A stretch of 64,000 bases of DNA, taken from NCBI GenBank assembly GCA_022701275.1, contig CP031740.1:3917001-3981000 (forward strand), given 5' to 3'. The DNA comes from Microcoleus vaginatus PCC 9802 (GTDB lineage: Bacteria; Cyanobacteriota; Cyanobacteriia; Cyanobacteriales; Microcoleaceae). Each line of letters starts with the position of its first letter. Position 1 is the stretch's first letter. Positions 52,186 through 60,251 of this stretch are shown one piece after another. A model generated the notes under the pieces. The model saw only the letters and a list, made by a program, of their open reading frames with translations. It searched no databases and had not been told where the DNA came from. Made by a program: the position numbers and the translations under genes.

Positions 52186-52716
52186 ATGACAGTTTTATTT
52201 TCGGACATTCGCTCCTTTACAACTATCTCAGAAGCGATGACTCCCCAAGAAAACTTTAGTTTTATCAACAGCTACCTCAGCCGAGTGAGTCCGGTAATTC
52301 GCGCTCACCAAGGTTTTATCGATAAATATATTGGCGATGCCATTATGGCACTATTTCCTGAGTCGGCAGATGATGCTGTTCGCGCGGCGGTGGAAATGCA
52401 AAAACAAGTTATTATTTACAACCAGGATCGACTACGGAGCAATTACCCACTGATCGTGATCGGCATTGGTTTGCACGCGGGCCATTTGATGTTGGGTACG
52501 ATTGGCGAGCGAGAACGGATGGAAAGTACGGTGATTGCTGATGCGGTGAATCTCGTGTCTCGTTTGGAAGGATTGACTAAAGTTTACGCCGCCAGAATTC
52601 TAGTTAGCGATGCAATTATCCAGCGCCTAGACGATCCAGAAAAATATAAGTACAGATTTGTCGATCGAGTAATGGTGAAAGGAAAGACAAATGCTGTGTC
52701 GGTGTTTGAAATTTAG
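52186..52716 (+). CDS. Isolated class III adenylate/guanylate cyclase domain
   Basis: A 176-residue nucleotide cyclase catalytic domain: TVLFSDIRSFTTISE with the first metal Asp, then FIDKYIGDAIMALFP with the second, and TVIADAVNLVSRLEGLTK near the end. The usual N-terminal sensor and membrane parts are lost at the junction with the binding-protein fragment. AGGA lies eight bases before the ATG, so it could be translated by chance. It ends at TAG, but an in-phase continuation at 52717-52890 encodes the normal C-terminal TPR segment. Probably a decaying gene, though the catalytic residues look intact. Confidence 0.7.
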   Translation: MTVLFSDIRSFTTISEAMTPQENFSFINSYLSRVSPVIRAHQGFIDKYIGDAIMALFPESADDAVRAAVEMQKQVIIYNQDRLRSNYPLIVIGIGLHAGHLMLGTIGERERMESTVIADAVNLVSRLEGLTKVYAARILVSDAIIQRLDDPEKYKYRFVDRVMVKGKTNAVSVFEI

Positions 52717-53016
52717 GAGACAGAAACAGAGCAGAGCATGGTACTTAAGCAACAAACTGCGGAGGTTTTTCAAGAAGCTCTCAATTTTTACTACGAGCAA
52801 AAATTTGTTGTCGCCCAAAAAGTATTTCAGAATATTTTACAAATCAATCCTGACGATCGGGTAGCAATGCTGTATTTCAAACGCTCTCGCAAGTATCGAT
52901 CGAATGTACGGATCCCCGGAGGGGTGGTGTGGGGTCGAAACTTCGACGGAGAAATAGGGCGCATACTGCACGCCCTACTCTCTTTAAAAGATGCTTGCAC
53001 AAAGTTTAAAATATAG
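52717..53016 (+). pseudogene. C-terminal TPR segment of the broken cyclase
   Basis: In frame with the cyclase after a TAG. LKQQTAEVFQEALNFYYEQKF, then VFQNILQINPDDRVAMLYFKRS is the tail found after the cyclase domain in cyanobacterial adenylate cyclases. After about 52900 the sequence is unrelated (GGVVWGRNFDGEIG...), so the true end is also lost. Confidence 0.65.
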
Positions 53017-53278
53017 TTGTACAAATGCCTAATTTATTCCAAGTTTTAGGGCCGACAATGCCATCAACAGCCATCTTATTTTCCTTTTGAAATTTGATGA
53101 CTGCTTGTTCGGTTTTTGGGCCGAAGAATCCATCAGTTGCGACGGGATATCCGTTTTTAAGTAAGGATTGTTGGAGATAGCGCACGTTTTGATTGGCAGT
53201 GGTGCTATTATTTCGTTTCAGTGTGGGTAGTGAAGAGCAAAGAGGCAATTGAGCGTAAATTGAATTTGTGGTTTGCAT
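53006..53278 (-). CDS. Peptidoglycan-binding domain protein
   Basis: A 90-residue protein made almost entirely of one PG_binding_1 domain: VRYLQQSLLKNGYPVATDGFFGPKTEQAVIKFQKENKMAVDGIVGPKTWNKL, with the typical DGxFGPxT and DGIVGPKTW turns. There is no clear signal peptide, which is odd for a wall-binding protein; the first 25 residues are polar. Related domains are common as small proteins in cyanobacteria. Convergent with the cyclase remnant, overlapping it by 11 bases. Confidence 0.85.
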   Translation of the reverse strand: MQTTNSIYAQLPLCSSLPTLKRNNSTTANQNVRYLQQSLLKNGYPVATDGFFGPKTEQAVIKFQKENKMAVDGIVGPKTWNKLGICTTIF

Positions 53279-53665
53279 GGTTTGATTGGGGATTAGTGGT
53301 TTGCAAGTCGTTTGAACTTGCTATTCCCCAGTTGTAGCTGTGGGGGGAAGTGCTTTAACAGTCCCTTTTTATAGTGACGCTGATCGGGGTAGCTCAGATG
53401 AGTGACAGCCAGCTATCCAATCCGTTTTGTACAAAGTAATTGTCAAAGGCAAACAGCAGCGAATTTCCATTTTTTATCAATTTTTAGCATCTTTGCCACC
53501 CGCCCCACACCATACCTGTAGGGCTGTTGGTGTCGGGATGGATAGGCGGATTGACGTAGGCTGGCGAGTCAATCAATCGTGTCACGGTGTAATCGATCCA
53601 CTCTGGTAAAAGCTGAGTAACCGTCTTTTCTCTCTTCGAGGCAACAATACTGTTTTTAAAGCGAG
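53279..53665. other. Intergenic region, no clear gene
   Basis: A minus-strand frame (53484-53669, 61 codons) starts at a TTG overlapping the stop of the HD gene, but has no recognisable domain or good start. Otherwise nothing recognised. Confidence 0.4.
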
Positions 53666-55099
53666 TCAACCATGTGATCGAAAAGGGCGATCGGAAAAAT
53701 TGGTGTGGGGTTGGGACTTTAACTTAGAAGTGATATCGTAGTAGCGGTAGATACTAGATTTGCGGCTGTCAAACAACTTGAGAATTGAATCAATGACAAT
53801 TTCTGTAACTATCGGGTTAAAATCGGAAATAAAGTCGTCGGCGTTTAGATTTTGTTTAAAAAATTCTTTAGCTCGATCGCACTGATAGCGCATTTCGTCA
53901 AAGCCAACAAGTTTTACCACAAACGTTGTCAGTGGCGAGTTCTCCAAATCGGTATTAGAAGTGCTTTTAGCCCGCCCATTTTCTAATAAATTCAATACTT
54001 CCGCTTCTAAATTAATTTTAGGTTGGTAAGGTTTATCTATTTCTGGAAAAAAGCTTTCCAGGCGCACGCAGTTAGCAGCTTGATCCGGAATTCCTCCCAT
54101 CATCATCGCCAGAGAAACCTCAATCCCCAAATCCGAAGAAAGAGCTTCTAGCAGGGCTAGAGCAGGCAGTTTGCACCCCAAATAAAGCTTCGCAATTTCG
54201 AGATTGTACTTAGCAGTAGTTTCCCAGCGCTGATAGGTGCGATCGTCTGGATATCCCTCAAACTGGCGGAAAATTATTTCTGGCTTGAGATAATTCAGAA
54301 AACCTTCCATCTTGACCAAAGCAACTCGGTAGTCGCGAACCGTGTAAAAACCGCAGCAGATGAGATTGTGATTGGTTTCCGGCAGTAAATTCCAGGTATT
54401 TGCCAAAAAATGGGCTGAACTATGGTGAGCAAAACTCATCACATCCCGGTTAGAAATTCGCACAGATTTTTTCACCGTTTCCCGCATTTCCTCGTCAGTC
54501 AAACTGAGGTTAAACAGGCTATTTGTTGCTTGCAAGCGGTCATAAAGGCGCTGGCTTACCGTTACTCCGGACTCGGCGGCGCGAAACGGAATTGTTGCTT
54601 CAATGCAGGCTGCAATTTGAAGCAATTGCTCGCGTTTGAGAAATGGTTCTAGAGCTTTTGCTGCTACCACAGCGCTGAGAAATTCGTTTTGTCCGGAGAA
54701 AGGATTGAGGACTTCGCCGGGTTCAAAATTGAATACCAGCATTACCATCTCGAAGGTAGCATCCGCAGACAGTTCAGATTGATCCCGAATTTGTAGTTGT
54801 GTGTTAACCTCTTTTGCAACAGGAGTGATGTAGTAGCTGACGTTAAAGTTAATGCTGCGATCGACTTGCACGTAGACGGTATCGTGAAATAAAGCTGCCA
54901 AAACCTCGATCGCGTCTTCATCTCCCCCCACCTCAAAAATATGTTCGGGAGTGTGAAAAAACCGCCAGGGCCCCATCATCGGCTGAACAATCAGTTCGGC
55001 AATCCGAGCGACTTCACTTGGTTCGACTTTTGCTTCCAGGCGATCGAGCGCCCAAATCAGCCTTTCTAAGCACTGTAAGTAGGCTTGTTTGCTATCCAT
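53666..55099 (-). CDS. HD-superfamily protein of unknown function
   Basis: A 477-residue protein. The N-terminal third carries HD-type metal ligands: RFFHTPEHIFE and, 20 residues on, ALFHDTVYVQVD. The rest is helical and not recognised; similar long cyanobacterial proteins exist. A phosphohydrolase role is likely by family, with substrate unknown. The start is set at ATG 55099 (GGGAAAG upstream); the frame opens at 55120. There is a second HD protein in the window (24388), with little similarity beyond the motif. Confidence 0.65.
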   Translation of the reverse strand: MDSKQAYLQCLERLIWALDRLEAKVEPSEVARIAELIVQPMMGPWRFFHTPEHIFEVGGDEDAIEVLAALFHDTVYVQVDRSINFNVSYYITPVAKEVNTQLQIRDQSELSADATFEMVMLVFNFEPGEVLNPFSGQNEFLSAVVAAKALEPFLKREQLLQIAACIEATIPFRAAESGVTVSQRLYDRLQATNSLFNLSLTDEEMRETVKKSVRISNRDVMSFAHHSSAHFLANTWNLLPETNHNLICCGFYTVRDYRVALVKMEGFLNYLKPEIIFRQFEGYPDDRTYQRWETTAKYNLEIAKLYLGCKLPALALLEALSSDLGIEVSLAMMMGGIPDQAANCVRLESFFPEIDKPYQPKINLEAEVLNLLENGRAKSTSNTDLENSPLTTFVVKLVGFDEMRYQCDRAKEFFKQNLNADDFISDFNPIVTEIVIDSILKLFDSRKSSIYRYYDITSKLKSQPHTNFSDRPFRSHG

Positions 55100-55383
55100 C
55101 ACAGTCTTTCCCAGTAACATTGCTGTCAGTCGATTTTAGATTTTAGATTTTAGATTTACTCCACAGATGAATCTGGAAGCTGGAACCTTAGTCTAAAATT
55201 TTTAGATATCCTCGACTGGAGTCGGCGGCTTGTATCCGTTTTTGGGCAACTTCACGTCATCCACCCTGCTGTTAGTTTAATTTTTTCCTAGATGCGCCCC
55301 GGCTTCTTTTATTGGGGATTTTTGAGCTTTTTATTGAAGACTTTAGCTGCCCTTTAGGAGGCAAAGAATTACTTAAAATCCAC
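55100..55383. other. Intergenic region with ATTTTAG heptamer repeat
   Basis: A GATTTTA tandem repeat (about 55133-55156) lies directly upstream of the HD gene. Nothing else recognised. Confidence 0.5.
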
Positions 55384-56004
55384 TTAATTTCCCGTAGCTG
55401 ACCTCCCCTGTTTTCCTAGTCTAATTAGCACAAAATATGACAAATAAATTACATAGATTGCTAAACCTATCAGACCCAACAATCCCAAAAATTGAGGGTT
55501 TGCCGTAGGGTGAAACATTTGTTTGTAGAGCCAAGGTGGGTCTAACCAAACGCGACAAAAAGGTTCGTCAATTACCTGAATTTGAGATTTAAAGGCACAG
55601 CTTAAGAAGGGAAGTTGAGCTAGAGCGCCCAAACCGCTGTAAACAGTAATCGCCCAGCGCCAAGCTGTAAAAGCCAGTTTCAGGGGCGACTGCGGTCGAT
55701 CGGCAATTTCTTCGTTTAAATCCTCCCAAAACCACAGACTAGCAGGAATTAAGGCTCTCCCAATCACCGACGATACAAAGCTCACAGGCAGCGCAGCCAT
55801 CATCAGGTAAAGTGTAATTGCCAGCAAACTCGCCACCCGCCAATAAATAATCGACAAACGGACGATCGCCTCAGCTTTTGCCACAACAGCCCAAATCAGC
55901 ACTACCAGCGGGATCGAAATTGTTAATAACACAGACAACCGATAATCCATCCAGACTAGCGGTTGAAACCAAGGCCCGGTGGCTGCCAATAAAAGACTCA
56001 ACAT
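55384..56004 (-). CDS. DUF3177 family membrane protein
   Basis: A 206-residue integral membrane protein of a cyanobacterial family of unknown function (DUF3177), recognised by its opening WFQPLVWMDYRLSVLLTISIP. Four to five hydrophobic helices are visible at about 15-40, 55-85, 120-145 and 175-200. The conserved segment ALIPASLWFWEDLNEEI lies between helices. The start is placed at MLSLLLAATGP (56004), in line with family length; the frame opens at 56037. Confidence 0.75.
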   Translation of the reverse strand: MLSLLLAATGPWFQPLVWMDYRLSVLLTISIPLVVLIWAVVAKAEAIVRLSIIYWRVASLLAITLYLMMAALPVSFVSSVIGRALIPASLWFWEDLNEEIADRPQSPLKLAFTAWRWAITVYSGLGALAQLPFLSCAFKSQIQVIDEPFCRVWLDPPWLYKQMFHPTANPQFLGLLGLIGLAIYVIYLSYFVLIRLGKQGRSATGN

Positions 56005-56345
56005 CTTTGGGAAAATATACTCACTTATTTGTGACAAATTTTACTACAAAAATGCTAAAAAATCAGCAACCTGAACACGGTCTTAATGTTTTAGTTACTG
56101 CTACCTTTTCTAAGGTACTTGCCGCGCTTTGAAAGGTACTTGAGACACGATAGACGGCAATATGCTTGGATTAAAACTGTTTATTCCTCGAATCTCGCCT
56201 TCCCATCCCCCCAACCAAGGCGCGCCAGAGCAAATTATTGTCCCCCTGGGTTGGGGGAGTGGGGAGAAGCTGGCTGATTTTAACCGTATTGGGATAGAGG
56301 GCAAATCTCGTCATTACCTAAAGGCTCAACCCCTAAAATAAAATT
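56005..56345. other. Intergenic region, no gene seen
   Basis: Contains a CCCCCTGGGTTGGGGG palindrome near 56241-56256 and the terminator of the CP12 gene at the far end. No coding frame with support. Confidence 0.4.
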
Positions 56346-56379
56346 CTCCCGCGCCAAAAGTTAGATTTCGGCGGGGGAG
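56346..56379 (-). terminator. cp12 terminator
   Basis: On the minus strand CTCCCCCGCC pairs with GGCGCGGGAG around a 14-base loop, followed by AATTTTATTTT. Confidence 0.65.
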
Positions 56380-56405
56380 GGAAGGGATAGAGCTAAATGG
56401 CTCGT

Positions 56406-56642
56406 TTATTCGTCGTAGATGCGGCACTCAGCAGCGTCAGGATTGTCGTCGCAATATTTTTCAAAAGAATTCTTAGGTTTGACTTGCTTTTGGTGGGAAG
56501 CTTCTGCTTGCAGTTCTTCAACTGCGTCCCATGCCGCCGCGCATTCCCCGGAAGTGGCGCCCTTGACGTCACAGACGGTACGAGCGCTTTCTAGTTCTTC
56601 TTCAATTTTTTCTTGGATGTTGCTTGGGGGTGTTGTTGTCAT
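56406..56642 (-). CDS. cp12: Calvin cycle regulatory protein CP12
   Basis: A 78-residue intrinsically disordered protein that binds GAPDH and phosphoribulokinase and switches both off in the dark through disulfide formation. The family features are complete: IQEKIEEELESARTVCDVKG, the AWDAVEELQAE core, and the C-terminal loop FEKYCDDNPDAAECRIYDE that enters GAPDH. The redox pairs are Cys in VCDVKGATSGEC and in YCDDNPDAAEC. The start is set at MTTTPPS (56642); the frame extends to 56711. Monocistronic. Confidence 0.95.
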   Translation of the reverse strand: MTTTPPSNIQEKIEEELESARTVCDVKGATSGECAAAWDAVEELQAEASHQKQVKPKNSFEKYCDDNPDAAECRIYDE

Positions 56643-57374
56643 AAAGCTTGTTGGTATGAATGTGTAGGAGAATATGGTTGTCCCCGACCTATTTCTAGGT
56701 AATGTTAGCACGCCCCTTTGTTTAGTGAGCTTGTTCGGCTAACGGCACGTCCTTAACCCAACTAAAGATGTTTAACCGTTAACGACAGACCAAGGGACTA
56801 GCTAAGCATCCGCTTGGTGTCATGACTCAAAAAACGTAGACCTCTAAAGTCTTAGGCTGGTCAACTGTGGTTTAAGTCTTAGGCTCGAAGCGAGCGTGTC
56901 TTTAGACCTGGGTCGTTGACCTTATTAAGTAAGAAAGGTTTTCTTTTTGGATGTTAGTTTGGGTTGGATTTGCTGTTTCGGTCTGGCGACCCCAGCTAAT
57001 AATAGCTTGAGATGCGCTGCTGTTGGAGCAGGCCAGATAGAAACCATCCATAACTGCGATCGCAGCAGCCGTCTCTACTTCCTGCTTTACTAGCCCGTAG
57101 GCGGGTTCTAGTACACAGGCATCAATGTAGGTCAAGCCGACCTTACTTTTGATGAAAACATTACACGAGGTTGGTGTGTCAAACTGTATTGAGCTTTATC
57201 TTTTAAGATTTAGCTGAACACGGCATTTAACACACAAGAGATTAATGGGACTCTCATGTTAACTTATGTTAACACAAGAACGACGATCGAGGGAGCATCG
57301 ATCGCCCCAGAAAACCGAGAAGGCCAGCGGCCAGTTCCGGTTAGCGTGAACTACCCAACATCAATCACAAGCTG
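56643..57374. other. Intergenic region downstream of TnpB
   Basis: Has a direct repeat TWAAGTCTTAGGCT (about 56848 and 56873). An open minus frame at 56902-57135 starts at TTG and has no recognised features. The right end of the TnpB element, which normally encodes the omega-RNA, should lie near 57200-57374, but I cannot fix its border. Confidence 0.35.
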
Positions 57375-58640
57375 TCACCATTGATATGGGCTTCCCCATT
57401 CAACGGCGCCAGCCTCTACGGTAGTAGATTTGTACCCATACGGCTTTGGTCTTACATCGCCTCCAAGGGCAGTAACGCTGGTTCCCAACGCCAAAACCCG
57501 TAATCCTTCATTTCTGATGTTGATGGCAGCATTCACATCGTGATCGTGTCGTTGCCCGCAGTGCGTACAATCAAACTCACGAACCGATAGAGCCATTTTT
57601 GCGATGGGCAGTAAAGTATTCGAGCACAGATGTGTTGAGGGAAAGAACCTACCTACTTCTAGATAGACTTTGCCTTGTGATTCTGCTTTATATTTCAGCA
57701 TGGTGCAGAACATCCCCCATCCAGCATCACTGATTGATGAAGCTAGGTTATGATTTTTCACCATATTCTTTACTGCCAGATTTTCGACAACAATAACTTG
57801 GTTTTCGTTGACCGTCTTACAGGACAGTTTATGTAGAAAATCTTCGCGTACTCTTGTGATTTTTGAATGCACCTTGGCAACAGCTAGTTTAGCTTTGCGA
57901 CGCTTACTTGTAGTCTTGTCCCTTTTACGGGATAGCTTACGTTGTTTACGCTTGAGGTTGCGCTCGTGTTTTTTGAGATGTCTGGGATTTTGATGTTTTG
58001 AGCCGTCAGATGTGACTGCAAAATCAGTCAAACCTAAGTCAATCCCGATGGTTTTGCCCTCATTACTGGACTCGGGCTGTTCGATGCCATCATCAATCAA
58101 TAGTGAAGCATAGTAGCGATCGTCAGGCATTTTAGATACAGTGACAGTCCTTAACTTTCCGATAGTGTCGGGATGAATTTTTACTTTCATCGTCCCAAGA
58201 TGTCCAGGAAATTTGATTTCAGAATCGCTCAAGATTTTGACATTCTGAGGATACTGAATAGACTGCTTGCCTTAAGGCTTTTTGAAGGTTGGGTATTGAG
58301 TCCGACCATCAAAGAAGTTGATAAAAGCTTGTGATAAGTTGAGAACAGAAGACTGGAGGCATTGTGAATAGCATTCTTTCAACCACTCATGCTCAACCTT
58401 CCATACCGGAATCTGTTTCTTCATTATGAAAGTAGAAAGCCCCTTGCCAGTCTCTTTGTAAGTCTGTGACATGGTAGCTAGAGACTGATTCCACACCCAA
58501 CGAGCGCAGCCAAAGGCTTGCACTAAATGACTTTGTTGTTCAATGCTGGGATAGATTCTGACTTTGACTGCTTTCAACACGATACCTTTCTGTATCACAT
58601 ATGTGGAAGCTATGATATCGAACATATTCAGAGAAAGCAA
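57375..58640 (-). pseudogene. tnpB: IS200/IS605-type TnpB nuclease gene with in-frame stop
   Basis: TnpB is the RNA-guided nuclease of IS605/IS1341 elements. The N-terminal part (58640-58275) has KAVKVRIYPSIEQQ and CARWVWNQSL. After TAA (58274-58272) the same frame continues GKQSIQYPQNVKI and then the RuvC motifs: GIDLGLTDF (Asp), VVENLAV (Glu) and HDVNAAINI (Asp). The zinc-finger region has CTHCG but only one Cys in its first half (THLCSNTLL). So one nonsense codon splits it, and the ribbon is also degenerate. No tnpA lies beside it. The likely start is near LKAVKVRI. Confidence 0.85.
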
Positions 58641-58654
58641 GGTAATTGGTTCGC

Positions 58655-58734
58655 CTCGTCATCCACCCGCCCGCTGCCAATATCTAAAGCTTGTCGGGTT
58701 GCAGGCGGGTGGAATCCTCTCATAACGTGACGAG
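58655..58734. repeat. Imperfect inverted repeat upstream of TnpB
   Basis: CTCGTCATCCACCCGCC near 58656 pairs with GGCGGGTGGA (58704-58713) and TGACGAG (58728-58734). It lies directly upstream of the TnpB frame and could be the left-end hairpin of the element. The rest of 58641-58827 has no gene. Confidence 0.4.
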
Positions 58735-58827
58735 TCATCCCAACGCACAGCCGAGTAGGGCTATACTGTGGGGATTCCCGTCTGTCTAGCTAATGTATAG
58801 AGATAGTTTTATAGAGAAGTTTGCCTT

Positions 58828-60081
58828 ATGTACACCGAAAACCAAATGCAATGGGTCAGCGCTTTATCAACCCGTCCGTCTTTGGAGTCCGCCCTCAAAG
58901 AAGTTATAGAACAAGCCGATCGCGACCTAGAAGGCCCGGCTGATTTAGCGCTGATATTTATCTCGTCTGCCTTTGCCAGTGAGTATTCTCGGCTGATGCC
59001 TTTACTCCGAGAACTGCTGCCAGTGCCCGCGATCCTGGGCTGCGGCGGGGGAGGTGTCATCGGCACGAACCGGGGCGGCCTCACCGAAGAAGTCGAGGGA
59101 ACTCCGGCAGTCAGCCTCAGTCTGGCGCGTTTGCCGGGAGTGAATGTCAGAACTTTTCACGTCGGTGCAGAAGAACTGCCTGACTTAGATAGTCCCCCGG
59201 ATACTTGGGTGGATCTCTTGGGCGTGCCGGCCCAGGAAGAACCGCAGTTCATCATCTTGGCCGACCCGTTTTCCGCAAAAATTAACGATTTGCTGCAAGG
59301 GCTAGATTATGCCTATCCGGGTGCGGCGAAGGTAGGGGGGCTCGCCGGCGGGGACGGTGCGGGTAGGGGCGCGGCGTTGTTTTGCGACTATCAGCTTTAC
59401 CGAGAAGGGACGGTTGGGGTAGCTTTGAGCGGCAATATAGTTTTGGAAACGATCGTAGCTCAAGGCTGCAGGCCGATCGGGCATCCTTATCGGGTGACGG
59501 AAGGAGAACGCAATATTTTGCTGAAACTCGAAGAACAAACCGACGATACCGGCAGCGGGGGCATCGAGCGATCGCCCTTAGAGGCTTTGCGGGAGTTAGT
59601 TCAAACTTTGAGCGAAGAAGACCGAGAATTAGCGCAGCACTCGTTATTTGTAGGCTTAGTTAGCGATGAATTCAAGCTGACATTAGAGCCGGGAGATTTT
59701 TTAATCCGCAATCTGTTGGGAGTAGATCCGAAAGTGGGGGCAATTGCGATCGGCGATCGAGTCCGTCCCGGACAGCGCATCCAATTTCACCTGCGGGACG
59801 CGCGCACCTCCGCAGAAGACCTAGAAATGCTGCTCGATCGCTATCAGCGGGCCGCCGAGTACACTGGTACATCCAGCGCCGGCGCCTTAATGTTCTCTTG
59901 TCTGGGGCGCGGTGAAGGGCTTTACGGCGAATCGAACTTTGACTCCCGACTGTTTGGCCGATACCTCAAAAACATCCCCCTGGGCGGCTTTTTCTGCAAT
60001 GGCGAAATCGGCCCCGTCGGCGGTAGCACATTTCTGCACGGCTACACATCCGTATTCGGGATTTGCCGCCAAAATTCATAA
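58828..60081 (+). CDS. FIST N/C domain sensory protein
   Basis: A 417-residue protein of the FIST family (F-box and intracellular signal transduction), a presumed small-ligand (amino-acid-like) sensor. The FIST_N part (about 25-220) has LPVPAILGCGGGGVIGTNRGG and KVGGLAGGDGAGRGAALF; the FIST_C part (about 230-400) has LFVGLVSDEFK, GDFLIRNLLGVDP and GALMFSCLGRG, ending FFCNGEIGPVGGSTFLHGYTSVFG. No kinase or cyclase domain is fused, so it must act with a partner. Upstream is the TnpB remnant; downstream a terminator faces it from the porin. Confidence 0.9.
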   Translation: MYTENQMQWVSALSTRPSLESALKEVIEQADRDLEGPADLALIFISSAFASEYSRLMPLLRELLPVPAILGCGGGGVIGTNRGGLTEEVEGTPAVSLSLARLPGVNVRTFHVGAEELPDLDSPPDTWVDLLGVPAQEEPQFIILADPFSAKINDLLQGLDYAYPGAAKVGGLAGGDGAGRGAALFCDYQLYREGTVGVALSGNIVLETIVAQGCRPIGHPYRVTEGERNILLKLEEQTDDTGSGGIERSPLEALRELVQTLSEEDRELAQHSLFVGLVSDEFKLTLEPGDFLIRNLLGVDPKVGAIAIGDRVRPGQRIQFHLRDARTSAEDLEMLLDRYQRAAEYTGTSSAGALMFSCLGRGEGLYGESNFDSRLFGRYLKNIPLGGFFCNGEIGPVGGSTFLHGYTSVFGICRQNS

Positions 60082-60087
60082 TTTGTG

Positions 60088-60178
60088 AACTGTTGACTGT
60101 TGACTGATGACTGTTAACTGTTGACTGATGACTGTTAACTGTTAACAATCTAAAATCTAAGATCTAAAATCTAAAATC
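60088..60178. repeat. Heptamer repeat block (CTGTTGA / CTAAAAT)
   Basis: GTTGACT/GTTAACT-type units (60088-60146) followed by AATCTAA units (60147-60176). A similar block lies at 62476-62568 in the same position relative to the second porin. Confidence 0.75.
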
Positions 60179-60198
60179 GATCGACTGATGACCAATAA

Positions 60199-60228
60199 CT
60201 AAAAGCGGCAGTCGCCTGCCGCTTTTAG
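60199..60228 (-). terminator. Terminator of porin 1
   Basis: CTAAAAGCGGCA / TGCCGCTTTTAG with a six-base loop, immediately after the porin stop codon. The symmetrical A/T tails make it bidirectional, shared with the FIST gene. Confidence 0.85.
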
Positions 60229-60251
60229 CTGTAACTAGAGGTCTGGAAACC

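Noticed and set aside
53390-53440. tRNA-like GGGGTAGCTCAGATGAG
   Set aside because: Only the D-arm-like stretch is present; no T-loop GGTTCRANNCC or acceptor pairing follows.
56902-57135. 77-codon minus-strand frame
   Set aside because: TTG start, no ribosome-binding site and no recognised domain; it lies in decayed mobile-element surroundings.
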